NCBI GenBank assembly: GCA_913031435.1
Contig: CAJWFD010000011.1
Coordinates: forward strand, 1-60,008
Direction: 5' to 3'
DNA length: 60,008 bases
Source: an uncultured Cryomorphaceae bacterium
GTDB taxonomy: Bacteria; Bacteroidota; Bacteroidia; Flavobacteriales; Schleiferiaceae
Shown here: piece by piece, positions 15,664-23,416 of the stretch
Position numbering within the stretch: position 1 is the first letter of the stretch
Layout of the letters: every line of letters begins with the position of its first letter
Position numbers and translations under genes: made by a program
Notes under the pieces: generated by a model
What the model was told of the DNA's origin: nothing
Seen by the model: the letters and a program-made list of their open reading frames with translations, nothing else
Database searches by the model: none

Positions 15664-16812
15664 CTACAGGTTGTCAACTACCGTAAAGGAAAGGTCCTTG
15701 AAATAAAAATCTAAAATCTCTTTCCAAGTAAATCCTGAGGAGCCCATGTACATCGCACCCTGTTGTGACATACCTACCCCATGGCCAAACCCGTAGCCGT
15801 TAACAACCACAGTCTCACCCTCCAACAAGGGAGAAACAAACCCACTCTTCCATTTAAAGTGACGACGTACTGTTTCCAATTTAAAAGACTGTTCATTGAT
15901 TTGCCAGTGTGACGACCTTGTGGAGTTTATGGATTTAAAATAGGTGCTCCACTCTTCAGCTTCCATAGAAACTCCTTGCGTACTCCAATACGCCGACCAG
16001 TCCGAGAGTAAGATGCGCTGCTGCCATTCATAGCGGCTCCCTTTCTTCGAAAAAGGGTCTATTACGGCACGACAATAGGGCAATTCTTTAGACCATACTA
16101 CATGAGGTAGCGTAGTCATTCCCCCAGAATTAGAATGATAGAAACCTATAATAGGTTTGTTATCATAAGTAGCGATCGAGTCTCTCGTGGCCAATACCGC
16201 AGATTGAATAATGCTGGCATTTTTCCCATGTGGCACACCTTTAAAGGCTTGAGAACTTTGATCGTCTTTCACGTGATATCCGTCTTTAGCATGTTTACTC
16301 AAGTTTGTTAACAACCACGTTCTAGAAAGCACTGCTTGGGCCTGGTGGTAAGCTGGCTCGGGAGATAATCCTCCTTCCGCTTCGACCACGCCAGCGATAT
16401 AGTTAGAGATAGGAACTTTCACAATAGCTTCTAGATAAATAAGAAAAGGACGAATGGTTAATTGGCCCATATAGGGGCGTTCTCTCGTCCATTTTTTACC
16501 ATGCATAACGCGCATTACTATAGTATCATCCGTAGAAATAACAATAGAATCACAAGCAGCCCTATTCAATCGTAAATCGCCTCTAAACGTATAAAGGGGA
16601 TGCACATCATCTATTCCATACTCCATAGAAAAAACGCTATCAGGAGTATAGGCTACCAAAGTATATGAGCCACTTTTAACCTTTACCTGAGCGCGACCAT
16701 ATTCTTGCTCAGCAAAAGTCAACACGCGTGGACCAGACTTATAGGCCTTTATGGATTGTCCTTGAACAGTCAGTAGCGATAACAGTGCTAATAATATACA
16801 GGTTAACTTCAT
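15664..16812 (-). CDS. SpoIID/LytB-like secreted protein
   Basis: 382 residues with a signal peptide (cleaved near VQG-QS). The SpoIID domain cleaves glycan strands of denuded peptidoglycan as a lytic transglycosylase. Its catalytic glutamate matches Glu146 (GVVEAEGG), followed by the family region AQAVLSRTWL, and the C-terminal signature GFGHGVGMSQQGAM (341-354) is complete. SpoIID proteins in non-sporulating Gram-negative bacteria probably act in wall remodelling or division. The start overlaps the lpxB stop by 4 bases, which links it to the surE-lpxB operon. Confidence 0.9.
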   Translation of the reverse strand: MKLTCILLALLSLLTVQGQSIKAYKSGPRVLTFAEQEYGRAQVKVKSGSYTLVAYTPDSVFSMEYGIDDVHPLYTFRGDLRLNRAACDSIVISTDDTIVMRVMHGKKWTRERPYMGQLTIRPFLIYLEAIVKVPISNYIAGVVEAEGGLSPEPAYHQAQAVLSRTWLLTNLSKHAKDGYHVKDDQSSQAFKGVPHGKNASIIQSAVLATRDSIATYDNKPIIGFYHSNSGGMTTLPHVVWSKELPYCRAVIDPFSKKGSRYEWQQRILLSDWSAYWSTQGVSMEAEEWSTYFKSINSTRSSHWQINEQSFKLETVRRHFKWKSGFVSPLLEGETVVVNGYGFGHGVGMSQQGAMYMGSSGFTWKEILDFYFKDLSFTVVDNL

Positions 16813-17879
16813 CTAGACGAAAGTACAAGTTCTGAAATAAGACCAACGGCATCCTGTTCCAAGGTCTGTGCTCCAAGCATCGTGTCCAAGCGGTGATAAT
16901 GGTCCAATTGTTCTTCACCACGCCCTCTAATGAGTGCCTTTAATACATCTACGCTGACTTGTTCTTGTAATAACTCTGGGACAGCTTCCTGATCTAAAAT
17001 AAGATTCGGTAAGGAGAAAAATGGCACCTTAACAAACCTCCTAGCAATAGCTAAGGAGATCGGATTAGCCTTATAAACTACCGCTTGTGGAATTCCTAAC
17101 AGTGCTATTTCGAGAGAAGCCGTGCCACTGCATGTCAGTGCAAAGCAAGCTGAGGTGGCTACTTCTAATAATGGAGCATCTATTACCTCAACATTTTTCG
17201 GTATCGAAATCATAGGCCAGGATGCTAATACTGATGCCGCTCGAACTACTTTAAAGCGATACGCTGGCAGCGCCGCTGCTAATTCACAGAATACCGGTAA
17301 CAATCTTTGTACCTCTTGATTTCGTGACCCTGGCAAAAGCACAACTTCCTTCGACTCCGCAGCATATCCAGTTTTACCCGCATAACGCTCCGCCAAGGGA
17401 TTACCTACATAATGTAGCGCATGACCTTTTGCAGCGTACCAAGACTCTTCAAAAGGTAAAATGCTTAAAATAAGATCTGTTGACGCGCTGAGTTTCCTTA
17501 ATCTACCTTGTTTCCATGCCCATACCTTGGGCGGGATAAAGTAGACCACCTTCATTCCACGCGCTTGAGCCCATTCTGCTATTCGAAGGTTAAATCCTGG
17601 GAAATCCACGAGAATTAACACGTCAGGCTCAAATTCAGTGATATGTCGCTTTACCTGGCGAAACTGCTCACGAATAATACGCGCCTTTAAAACGACTTCT
17701 ATGAAGCCCATAATAGGATTAGCCGGAAGGTTAAAAAGAAGCTCCACCCCTTCTTTTTGCATATGTACGCCTCCCCAACCTGAATGAACCGTTTTAGGAT
17801 GCGCTTTTTGAATAGCTTGAACTAAAGATGCCGCTTGGACATCACCTGATGGCTCACCTGCTATCCAGAAAATTCGCAT
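16809..17879 (-). CDS. lpxB: Lipid-A-disaccharide synthase
   Basis: 356 residues from the ATG at 17879. LpxB joins UDP-2,3-diacylglucosamine and lipid X to form the lipid A disaccharide at the inner membrane. The GT-B (GT19) signatures are GEPSGD (8-13), PNPIMGFIEV-like NPIMGFIEV, VYFIPPKVWAWKQGR and LLPGSRNQEV. The frame is open further upstream, but the ATG at 17879 shares its A with the stop of the preceding gene (TAATG) and gives the normal MRIFWIAGEPSGD start, so it is preferred. Confidence 0.95.
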   Translation of the reverse strand: MRIFWIAGEPSGDVQAASLVQAIQKAHPKTVHSGWGGVHMQKEGVELLFNLPANPIMGFIEVVLKARIIREQFRQVKRHITEFEPDVLILVDFPGFNLRIAEWAQARGMKVVYFIPPKVWAWKQGRLRKLSASTDLILSILPFEESWYAAKGHALHYVGNPLAERYAGKTGYAAESKEVVLLPGSRNQEVQRLLPVFCELAAALPAYRFKVVRAASVLASWPMISIPKNVEVIDAPLLEVATSACFALTCSGTASLEIALLGIPQAVVYKANPISLAIARRFVKVPFFSLPNLILDQEAVPELLQEQVSVDVLKALIRGRGEEQLDHYHRLDTMLGAQTLEQDAVGLISELVLSSR

Positions 17880-18178
17880 TAATTTAGGATGAATTGGAAG
17901 TAGATGACACCAGCAACACTTGGTAGACAAGACAGCATAATTCCCCTTGCAACGCGATCTTTATCAAAATTTAATGCCGTGAAAAACAATACTGCATTAA
18001 TTACAATTCCGAAAGTGATGGCACGCATGACTATCAATCTCCAAGCAGGGTTGGTCACATCGCCGACTTCTTTTAACACAGGATAAGTTTCCATTGCCAC
18101 CGCGAGGGAGAACAATGGAGCACCGATACCCACAAAAAATCCAGCGATGTAATCTATTAATCTATTTTTTTTCCTCAA
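17879..18178 (-). CDS. Small membrane protein between surE and lpxB
   Basis: 99 residues with three likely membrane helices (about 10-28, 48-68 and 80-97) and a positively charged N-terminus (MRKKNRL). I do not recognise a named family. It overlaps surE by 17 bases and abuts lpxB by TAATG, so the three are translated together. The position suggests an envelope or lipid A related accessory role, but this is only inference. Confidence 0.75.
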   Translation of the reverse strand: MRKKNRLIDYIAGFFVGIGAPLFSLAVAMETYPVLKEVGDVTNPAWRLIVMRAITFGIVINAVLFFTALNFDKDRVARGIMLSCLPSVAGVIYFQFILN

Positions 18179-18941
18179 AATCCCATTGATTAAGTGTGGC
18201 TAAAGCGCGATGCGCTGTTAAATCTACCGTGATAGGAACCACACTGATATAGCCTTGATCTAACGCAGCGATATCAGTGTCGTCACTATGGTCATAATTT
18301 TCAAATTTCCCGGTCAACCAATAATAAGGCCTACCAAAGGGATCAATACGAGCATCAAATTCTTCTACCCAATTTCCAATAGCCATTCGACAAACACGTA
18401 TACCTCTGTAAGGCGCCTTGGCAGCCTCTGGAACATTTACGTTCAGACAAACTCCCTGAGGCATACCGCGCAATATCACTTGTTGAATGATAGTTCGTAT
18501 GTGTTGACGTCCTGCTTCGAACGATGCCTCCCACGAAAACTCGCACAAACTAAACCCGATTGCAGGAATACGTTCTAACGCTCCCTCCACAGCAGCACCC
18601 ATTGTACCCGAATAAATGACATTAACTGAAGCATTAGAACCATGGTTGATACCACTAAGAATCAAGTCAGGTCTTCTAGGAAGAATCTTATTAACTGCCA
18701 ATTTCACACAATCTGCTGGCGTTCCAGTGACCTTAAATTCATTTTGAGGACCTTCTGAGTGTACTTCAGAGCAACGCAAGCTAACGTCTAAGGAGATTGC
18801 ATGTCCCTTTCCACTTTGTGGCCCATCAGGTGCTACTACCCATACTTCACCAAACTCATTCGCTATTTCTATCAAGAAACGAATCCCAGGTGCGACAATA
18901 CTGTCATCATTGGTTATTAGAATAAGAGGCTTTTCTGTCAT
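18162..18941 (-). CDS. surE: 5'/3'-nucleotidase SurE
   Basis: 259 residues. SurE is a metal-dependent phosphatase of nucleoside monophosphates and short polyphosphates in the cytoplasm. Metal ligands match Asp12-Asp13 (TNDDS), Ser43 (PQSGKGHAIS) and Asn99 (LSGINHGSN). The residue after the aspartate pair is Ser, where most SurE proteins have Gly (NDDG). It heads the run surE, membrane protein, lpxB, SpoIID. A -7 element at 18961-18968 precedes it. Confidence 0.95.
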   Translation of the reverse strand: MTEKPLILITNDDSIVAPGIRFLIEIANEFGEVWVVAPDGPQSGKGHAISLDVSLRCSEVHSEGPQNEFKVTGTPADCVKLAVNKILPRRPDLILSGINHGSNASVNVIYSGTMGAAVEGALERIPAIGFSLCEFSWEASFEAGRQHIRTIIQQVILRGMPQGVCLNVNVPEAAKAPYRGIRVCRMAIGNWVEEFDARIDPFGRPYYWLTGKFENYDHSDDTDIAALDQGYISVVPITVDLTAHRALATLNQWDFEEKK

Positions 18942-18960
18942 GTTATTGCGACGTTTCTGT

Positions 18961-18968
18961 CAAAGTTA
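18961..18968 (-). promoter_or_regulatory. surE -7 promoter element
   Basis: Minus-strand TAACTTTG ends 19 bases before the surE ATG and matches TAnnTTTG. No clear TTG is seen at the -33 distance. Confidence 0.5.
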
Positions 18969-19032
18969 CGGACCGAATGGCCATAGGCATACATTTTGTT
19001 CCTTTGTTTAACGATAACTTTATAACAAGCTT

Positions 19033-19710
19033 ATGTTTCTACTGATCATTGTTTTCATCATAACGGGCCTCGTAGTTCAGAAAAGACTAAAATCTAAATT
19101 CAAAAAATATAGTAAGGAAGCCCTTTTGAACGGCTTGTCCGGAGCAGAAATCGCCGAGAAAATGCTCAACGATCATGGTATACATGACGTACGCATTGAA
19201 AGTGTTGCAGGAAAGCTTACTGACCACTATAATCCGGCAAATAAGACTGTTAACCTAAGTCCTGAAGTATATGGGGGCAGAAGTATTTCTGCAGCGGCAG
19301 TCGCAGCACATGAAGTAGGTCATGCCGTACAGCATGCCACTGGATATAAATGGTTAGAAATGCGTTCACAATTGGTGCCTGTCGCTCAGCTCAGCGGAAA
19401 AATCATGAATATCGTTCTTTGGTCCATGATCCTTGGAATGAGCTTCTTAAAGATTTTCGACATGAATACCGTTATTTGGATCTTGATTGCTGCGCAAGCT
19501 GCAATAACGTTTGTGTCTATCGTTACACTACCCGTTGAATATGATGCCTCAAACCGAGCATTACTATGGCTCACTTCCTCTGGGACAGTTACCGAACCAG
19601 AACATGATAAAGCAAAAGACGCTCTCACATGGGCAGCCAGAACTTACTTAGTAGCCGCATTGGCATCCTTAACGCAACTCGCTTACTACTTCTCTCTTTT
19701 AAGAGATTAA
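19033..19710 (+). CDS. Membrane zinc metallopeptidase, YugP family
   Basis: 225 residues. One N-terminal helix, the zinc motif HEVGH (93-97, in AAHEVGHAVQ) and two or three further hydrophobic segments fit the Zn_peptidase_2 / YugP family. Substrates are unknown. A third zinc ligand is probably the Glu in LPVEYDASNRA, by family analogy. It is a single-gene unit on the plus strand, followed by a strong bidirectional terminator. Confidence 0.9.
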   Translation: MFLLIIVFIITGLVVQKRLKSKFKKYSKEALLNGLSGAEIAEKMLNDHGIHDVRIESVAGKLTDHYNPANKTVNLSPEVYGGRSISAAAVAAHEVGHAVQHATGYKWLEMRSQLVPVAQLSGKIMNIVLWSMILGMSFLKIFDMNTVIWILIAAQAAITFVSIVTLPVEYDASNRALLWLTSSGTVTEPEHDKAKDALTWAARTYLVAALASLTQLAYYFSLLRD

Positions 19711-19751
19711 CCTAAAAGCGCTAATCCGCAACTGGAGACTCTTTAAATAAA

Positions 19752-19780
19752 AAAAACCCGCACCATTGGTGCGGGTTTTT
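19752..19780. terminator. Bidirectional terminator
   Basis: A 13-bp perfect stem (19752-19764 with 19768-19780; core ACCCGCACC) with a 3-base loop and A/T tracts on both sides. It serves the YugP gene from the left and the 72-residue gene from the right. Confidence 0.9.
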
Positions 19781-19803
19781 CAGTTTCAAAAGGTGGAGAA
19801 AAA

Positions 19804-20022
19804 TTACTTCTCTACTTTATATCCTAACGACTGTAAGTAAGCAATTTTTTCATCTACGAATGATTGCTGACGAGAGGTGATCTCCTTTTCAATAGACTTT
19901 TTTAAGCCTGAAAGCTCTGTTTCACTCAGTTTACCTAAAAATTGAGTGGCAAATAATGACTTTAAAGTACCATTGTTGTTTTGATTTTCGCGGAATATTT
20001 CCACTAATGCCTTTGGCTTCAT
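19804..20022 (-). CDS. Small conserved protein of unknown function (72 aa)
   Basis: 72 residues, charged and mostly alpha-helical (SETELSGLKKSIEKEITSRQQ), with no signal peptide and no recognisable motif. It has its own promoter-like element (20076-20083), an A/T-rich leader of about 50 bases and a strong terminator, so it appears to be an independently expressed gene. Confidence 0.7.
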   Translation of the reverse strand: MKPKALVEIFRENQNNNGTLKSLFATQFLGKLSETELSGLKKSIEKEITSRQQSFVDEKIAYLQSLGYKVEK

Positions 20023-20075
20023 TTTGATAGAAATTAAGTTTATGATTAACGAACATTAACTTATTGGATGGTCAT

Positions 20076-20083
20076 CAAATTTA
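20076..20083 (-). promoter_or_regulatory. -7 promoter element of the 72-aa gene
   Basis: Minus-strand TAAATTTG fits TAnnTTTG. It lies 53 bases upstream of the ATG, leaving a long AT-rich leader. No convincing TTG at the expected distance. Confidence 0.4.
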
Positions 20084-20129
20084 TCAAATAATTTTGTAAT
20101 AAAAAAAATGACTGTTTTAAACCTAAATT

Positions 20130-20846
20130 TTACTGAAGATCTTTGAGGTTTTTAACACCTATATGACGCACTGAAATAAGAGGCTCTGCATACTTAGCAC
20201 CTATCACTCTACCCCAGTCCATAGCTCTTGCAGCAATAGAATCAAAAAAATCTTTACTAGCTATCACCGTATTAGGCTCTGTACTATTTGGGTCAAAAAA
20301 TTGTGATTTATGGGCTCTAACACTTTCCATTTTCTGCAAAAAACCGTCAGATATGTCTACTACAAGATTAGGCTCAAGGTTATAAAACTGTAAGTACCTG
20401 TACATAGTTTGAGGACGCCATGGCGCGAGAGAAACCCCATTATCGTACAGCTCAATTTTATTTAAACCCGCTAAAAAACAAGCTTCTTCTATTAATTTTG
20501 ATGCACGACCATGATCTGGGTGACGATCAGTAGGAGCATTCATCAAAACAATGTCTGGTTGATATTTTCGAATGATTTTGGCAACTTTTAATTGGCTTTC
20601 ATGATCATAAGAAATTTGACCATCAGGCATGGCCATGTTTAAGCGAATTTTACAGCCTAAAATATCAGCAGCCACACGTGCCTCTTCTTCACGGATTTCA
20701 GCGTTACCTCTGGTACCCATTTCCCCCCGCGTTAGATCAACTATTCCAGTAGCATCTCCAGCATTCGCATGCGTGGCTAATAAACCGCCTGCACCCAACT
20801 CGACATCATCAGGATGTGCACCAAAAGCTAAAATATTCAGTTTCAT
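20130..20846 (-). CDS. bshB1: Bacillithiol biosynthesis deacetylase BshB1
   Basis: 238 residues. It removes the acetyl group from GlcNAc-malate in bacillithiol synthesis. The PIG-L/LmbE-fold metal site is visible as AHPDDVELG (His11, Asp14) plus DRHPDHGRAS. Length and the run LTRGEMGTRG are typical of BshB1 rather than of the general LmbE family. It implies that this organism uses bacillithiol as its low-molecular thiol. bshA and bshC are not in the window. The glutathione peroxidase-like gene lies 6 bp upstream on the same strand. Confidence 0.93.
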   Translation of the reverse strand: MKLNILAFGAHPDDVELGAGGLLATHANAGDATGIVDLTRGEMGTRGNAEIREEEARVAADILGCKIRLNMAMPDGQISYDHESQLKVAKIIRKYQPDIVLMNAPTDRHPDHGRASKLIEEACFLAGLNKIELYDNGVSLAPWRPQTMYRYLQFYNLEPNLVVDISDGFLQKMESVRAHKSQFFDPNSTEPNTVIASKDFFDSIAARAMDWGRVIGAKYAEPLISVRHIGVKNLKDLQ

Positions 20847-20852
20847 TATCTT

Positions 20853-21446
20853 CTATTTTCCTTGAGCGAAATTAGTAACTTCTTTACTCATCGGACGCAC
20901 TCTTGAACCCAGGTGACTCACCCAATTACCTTCACTGTCGACTAAAAATTTGTTGAAGTTCCATGATACATTCGCGTCATCCACGCCGTTTTGAGCAGCA
21001 TTGCTCAACCACTGGTATACTGGATGTCCATTATCGCCATCGGTACTTACTTTACCCATCATCTGAAAGGTAACACCGTAGTTTTTACTGCAAAAACTCT
21101 TGATTTCTAACTCGGACCCTGGCTCTTGACCACCAAAATCGTTAGATGGGAAACCAATAATCACAAATTCATCACTTCCATAAGTCGCGTGCAGCTCCTG
21201 CAAACCTTCATATTGAGAAGTGTACCCGCACTTTGAAGCCACATTAACGAGGAGCACTCTTTTTCCTTTGAGTGTTGAGAAGTCAAAGATTTGGCCATCA
21301 ATAGTAGTGGCGGATAGGTCATGAAAAGATGTTTTTTCCATCGGAATAGATATTTCGTTCGTTTGATTTGATGTGCTATTTGCCAATTCTCCGGTTGAAG
21401 ATCCAGTGCAAGCTGCCAATAAAGCTGTAAAAAGTAAGTATTTCAT
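20853..21446 (-). CDS. Glutathione peroxidase-like lipoprotein
   Basis: 197 residues. A short lipoprotein signal (LLAAC, Cys13) and an Asn/Ser/Thr linker precede a thiol-peroxidase domain of the glutathione peroxidase family. The peroxidatic Cys73 lies in ASKCGYTSQY, and the catalytic Gln (GFPSNDFGGQEPG) and Trp-Asn (SWNFNKF) are present. KSFCSKNYGVTF has a second cysteine that may resolve it. It reduces hydroperoxides in the periplasm, with thioredoxin-like or bacillithiol-derived electrons as possible donors. It is transcribed with bshB1. Confidence 0.92.
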   Translation of the reverse strand: MKYLLFTALLAACTGSSTGELANSTSNQTNEISIPMEKTSFHDLSATTIDGQIFDFSTLKGKRVLLVNVASKCGYTSQYEGLQELHATYGSDEFVIIGFPSNDFGGQEPGSELEIKSFCSKNYGVTFQMMGKVSTDGDNGHPVYQWLSNAAQNGVDDANVSWNFNKFLVDSEGNWVSHLGSRVRPMSKEVTNFAQGK

Positions 21447-21503
21447 AAAACGGTTCTTAACGTAGTTTTTAAGTAAACACCATGTTTAACATATAGTTTA
21501 CCA

Positions 21504-21511
21504 TATTTTTG
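21504..21511 (+). promoter_or_regulatory. -7 promoter element of the ccm operon
   Basis: TATTTTTG matches TAnnTTTG. It ends only 2 bases before an ATG at 21514, which therefore cannot be the real start, and 20 bases before the ATG at 21532. Confidence 0.55.
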
Positions 21512-21531
21512 CAATGTCAATAGAATATTAC

Positions 21532-22185
21532 ATGTCAAAGATAAGGCCATTAATAACAAGATTTTTTCAGCAAGAACTGAGAAATTCAAACGCGCTCTTT
21601 TCACTCGGCCTATATTTATTGGGCATTACATATCTCATCTATTTATTGGGAGGAAACAATGCTGCAGACAGTACTTGGAATACATTGTTGTGGGTGGTTG
21701 TTTTTTTTGGTACCGTTAGTCAAGCCAGTAGAAGTTTTGATTTCGAAAGCGGTGATTACTTCTTTTACTTTCAAACCTTAATAGGTCCGGGACCAACCAT
21801 TATTGCGAAATTGGTCTTCAACGCTACCTATATGAGCGTACTTTCTTTTCTCACTTGGGGGCTTTTTTCAGTTTTTTATGGCAACACTGTCTTCAGTCCA
21901 TTACTATTTGCTGCTGGTTTACTATTAGGATGTATGGGTTTTAGTGTGGTACTCACACTGACCAATGGCATTGCACAGCGCACGAATGGAAACGCCACAT
22001 TAAGCACCGTATTAGCTATTCCTTTGCTCTTTCCTATTTTAAAGTTAACGAGTGCGCTGAACGTTCAAGCAATGGTTGGGGTTCCCTTCATCGACGTGCT
22101 TGATTTATTAGGTGCTTTAGCGGCATTAGATATTGCAATTGGGCTTCTCGCCTACCTTCTCTTTCCTTATCTTTGGCAGGATTAA
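21532..22185 (+). CDS. ccmB: Haem exporter membrane subunit CcmB
   Basis: 217 residues, six hydrophobic segments. With CcmA and CcmC it forms the ABC complex that releases holo-CcmE during cytochrome c maturation. Family features include FQQELRNSNALFSLGLYLLG at the N-terminus and QASRSFDFESGDYFFYFQTL. The start at 21532 is chosen because the promoter -7 element lies at 21504-21511 and excludes the earlier in-frame ATG. The ATPase subunit CcmA is not adjacent. First gene of a plus-strand run reaching to maf. Confidence 0.88.
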   Translation: MSKIRPLITRFFQQELRNSNALFSLGLYLLGITYLIYLLGGNNAADSTWNTLLWVVVFFGTVSQASRSFDFESGDYFFYFQTLIGPGPTIIAKLVFNATYMSVLSFLTWGLFSVFYGNTVFSPLLFAAGLLLGCMGFSVVLTLTNGIAQRTNGNATLSTVLAIPLLFPILKLTSALNVQAMVGVPFIDVLDLLGALAALDIAIGLLAYLLFPYLWQD

Positions 22186-22193
22186 ACACAACT

Positions 22194-22841
22194 ATGAAAG
22201 GACGCATTTATAAGTTCACCGGACTGGCCTTAGTGCTTTACAGCCTCGTGTATGGATTATTGACCTCCATACCCGACTTACCTATTCTTGAGCAGAGTAT
22301 TAGAAATTTATTCTATCATGTAAGTATGTGGTTTGCCATGGTAGCAATGATGGGAGGGAGTTTCGGTTACGCCATCTCTTTTTTATCAAAGGAGGACCTC
22401 CATAAAGACCATAGAAGCGTTGCGCTTGCGCAAACAGGAATGTTGTTTGCAACTCTTGGTCTTGCCACAGGAATGATATGGGCTAAATACACTTGGGGAG
22501 CCTGGTGGACGAACGACCCCAAGCTTAATGGCAGTGCTGTAACAATGCTAATATACTTAGCTTATTTTGTGCTAAGGAATGCGATGACTGACGGTAGAAA
22601 ACGTGCTCGTATAAGTGCCGTATACAATATTTTTGCCTTTATTATGATGATTGTATTTATTGGGATCTTACCACGAATGACAGACAGCTTACACCCTGGA
22701 AATGGGGGTAACCCTGGCTTTAACTCGTATGACTTAGACAACAGACTACGATTGGTATTCTATCCGGCAGTAATTGGTTGGATATTGGTGGGAACTTGGA
22801 TCGCCTCATTGCGTTATAGATTAAGAAAACTAGAATCATGA
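22194..22841 (+). CDS. ccmC: Haem-handling membrane protein CcmC
   Basis: 215 residues from the ATG at 22194, 9 bases after the ccmB stop; an upstream in-frame TTG would overlap ccmB and is less likely. Six membrane helices. The tryptophan-rich haem motif of the family appears as WGAWWTNDPKLNGSAV, with His104-like flanking histidines (LFYHVSMWFAM). CcmC presents haem to CcmE at the outer face of the inner membrane. Confidence 0.9.
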   Translation: MKGRIYKFTGLALVLYSLVYGLLTSIPDLPILEQSIRNLFYHVSMWFAMVAMMGGSFGYAISFLSKEDLHKDHRSVALAQTGMLFATLGLATGMIWAKYTWGAWWTNDPKLNGSAVTMLIYLAYFVLRNAMTDGRKRARISAVYNIFAFIMMIVFIGILPRMTDSLHPGNGGNPGFNSYDLDNRLRLVFYPAVIGWILVGTWIASLRYRLRKLES

Positions 22842-23026
22842 GAAAAAATATTGCTTCATTAGCGGCACTTGCTCCTTTCAGTGCCTTTGCACAAACTGAT
22901 AACATCATGTATTCAGAAGGTAAGATCTATGTAGTCATCGCTGTTGTTGCGATCATCTTTATAGGTTTAGCAGTCTTTCTTATGGGAATGGACAAAAGAA
23001 TTAAAAAACTCGAAAATGAAAAATAG
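22838..23026 (+). CDS. ccmD: CcmD-like small membrane protein
   Basis: 62 residues: an N-terminal hydrophobic segment ending FAQT (signal-like), then one membrane helix (about 30-48) and a short basic/acidic tail (KRIKKLENEK). Size, topology and position between ccmC and ccmE fit the Bacteroidota CcmD family, which helps release holo-CcmE from the CcmABC complex. It overlaps ccmC by 4 bases and ccmE by 11. Confidence 0.8.
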   Translation: MRKNIASLAALAPFSAFAQTDNIMYSEGKIYVVIAVVAIIFIGLAVFLMGMDKRIKKLENEK

Positions 23027-23411
23027 CCAAATCGCAATCATCATTGCGATCGCCGTACTTATTGGCTATACGCTTGTACGTCTAGGTAACAGTTCAACTT
23101 ACAGCAATTTTGAGCAAGCAACTGCATCGCTGGGGGTAAAGACGACCGTAATTGGTTACCTGGATACGGACCAGCCTATGGACTTCAATCCAAAAACCAT
23201 CACGTTAACCTTTACAGCAAAAGATAAAAAAGGAAACGAAAGTATGGTGGTGTATCACCAACCTAAGCCACAAGATTTTGAGCGATCTGAAGAGATCACA
23301 ATGACTGGATACGCTTCAGACAGTGCCTTTATCGCTACGGATATTTTAATGAAATGTCCTTCTAAATATAACGAGGAGAACGAAGTTCAATCTGACAAAA
23401 TTTACAAATAG
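23016..23411 (+). CDS. ccmE: Cytochrome c maturation haem chaperone CcmE, Cys variant
   Basis: 131 residues: one N-terminal anchor helix (about 5-22) and a periplasmic OB fold. Classic CcmE binds haem through the His of HxxxY. Here the corresponding site is LMKCPSKY, so Cys114 replaces His and Tyr118 is kept (CxxxY). A cysteine CcmE is known from some delta-proteobacteria and archaea that lack CcmG/CcmH. It transfers haem to CcmF. Its start overlaps ccmD by 11 bases, with ccmF 5 bases downstream. Confidence 0.88.
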   Translation: MKNSQIAIIIAIAVLIGYTLVRLGNSSTYSNFEQATASLGVKTTVIGYLDTDQPMDFNPKTITLTFTAKDKKGNESMVVYHQPKPQDFERSEEITMTGYASDSAFIATDILMKCPSKYNEENEVQSDKIYK

Positions 23412-23416
23412 CACCT

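Noticed and set aside
17880-17930. Longer N-terminus for lpxB
   Set aside because: The extra 17 residues would overlap the upstream membrane protein and have no homology; the TAATG start gives a standard LpxB N-terminus.
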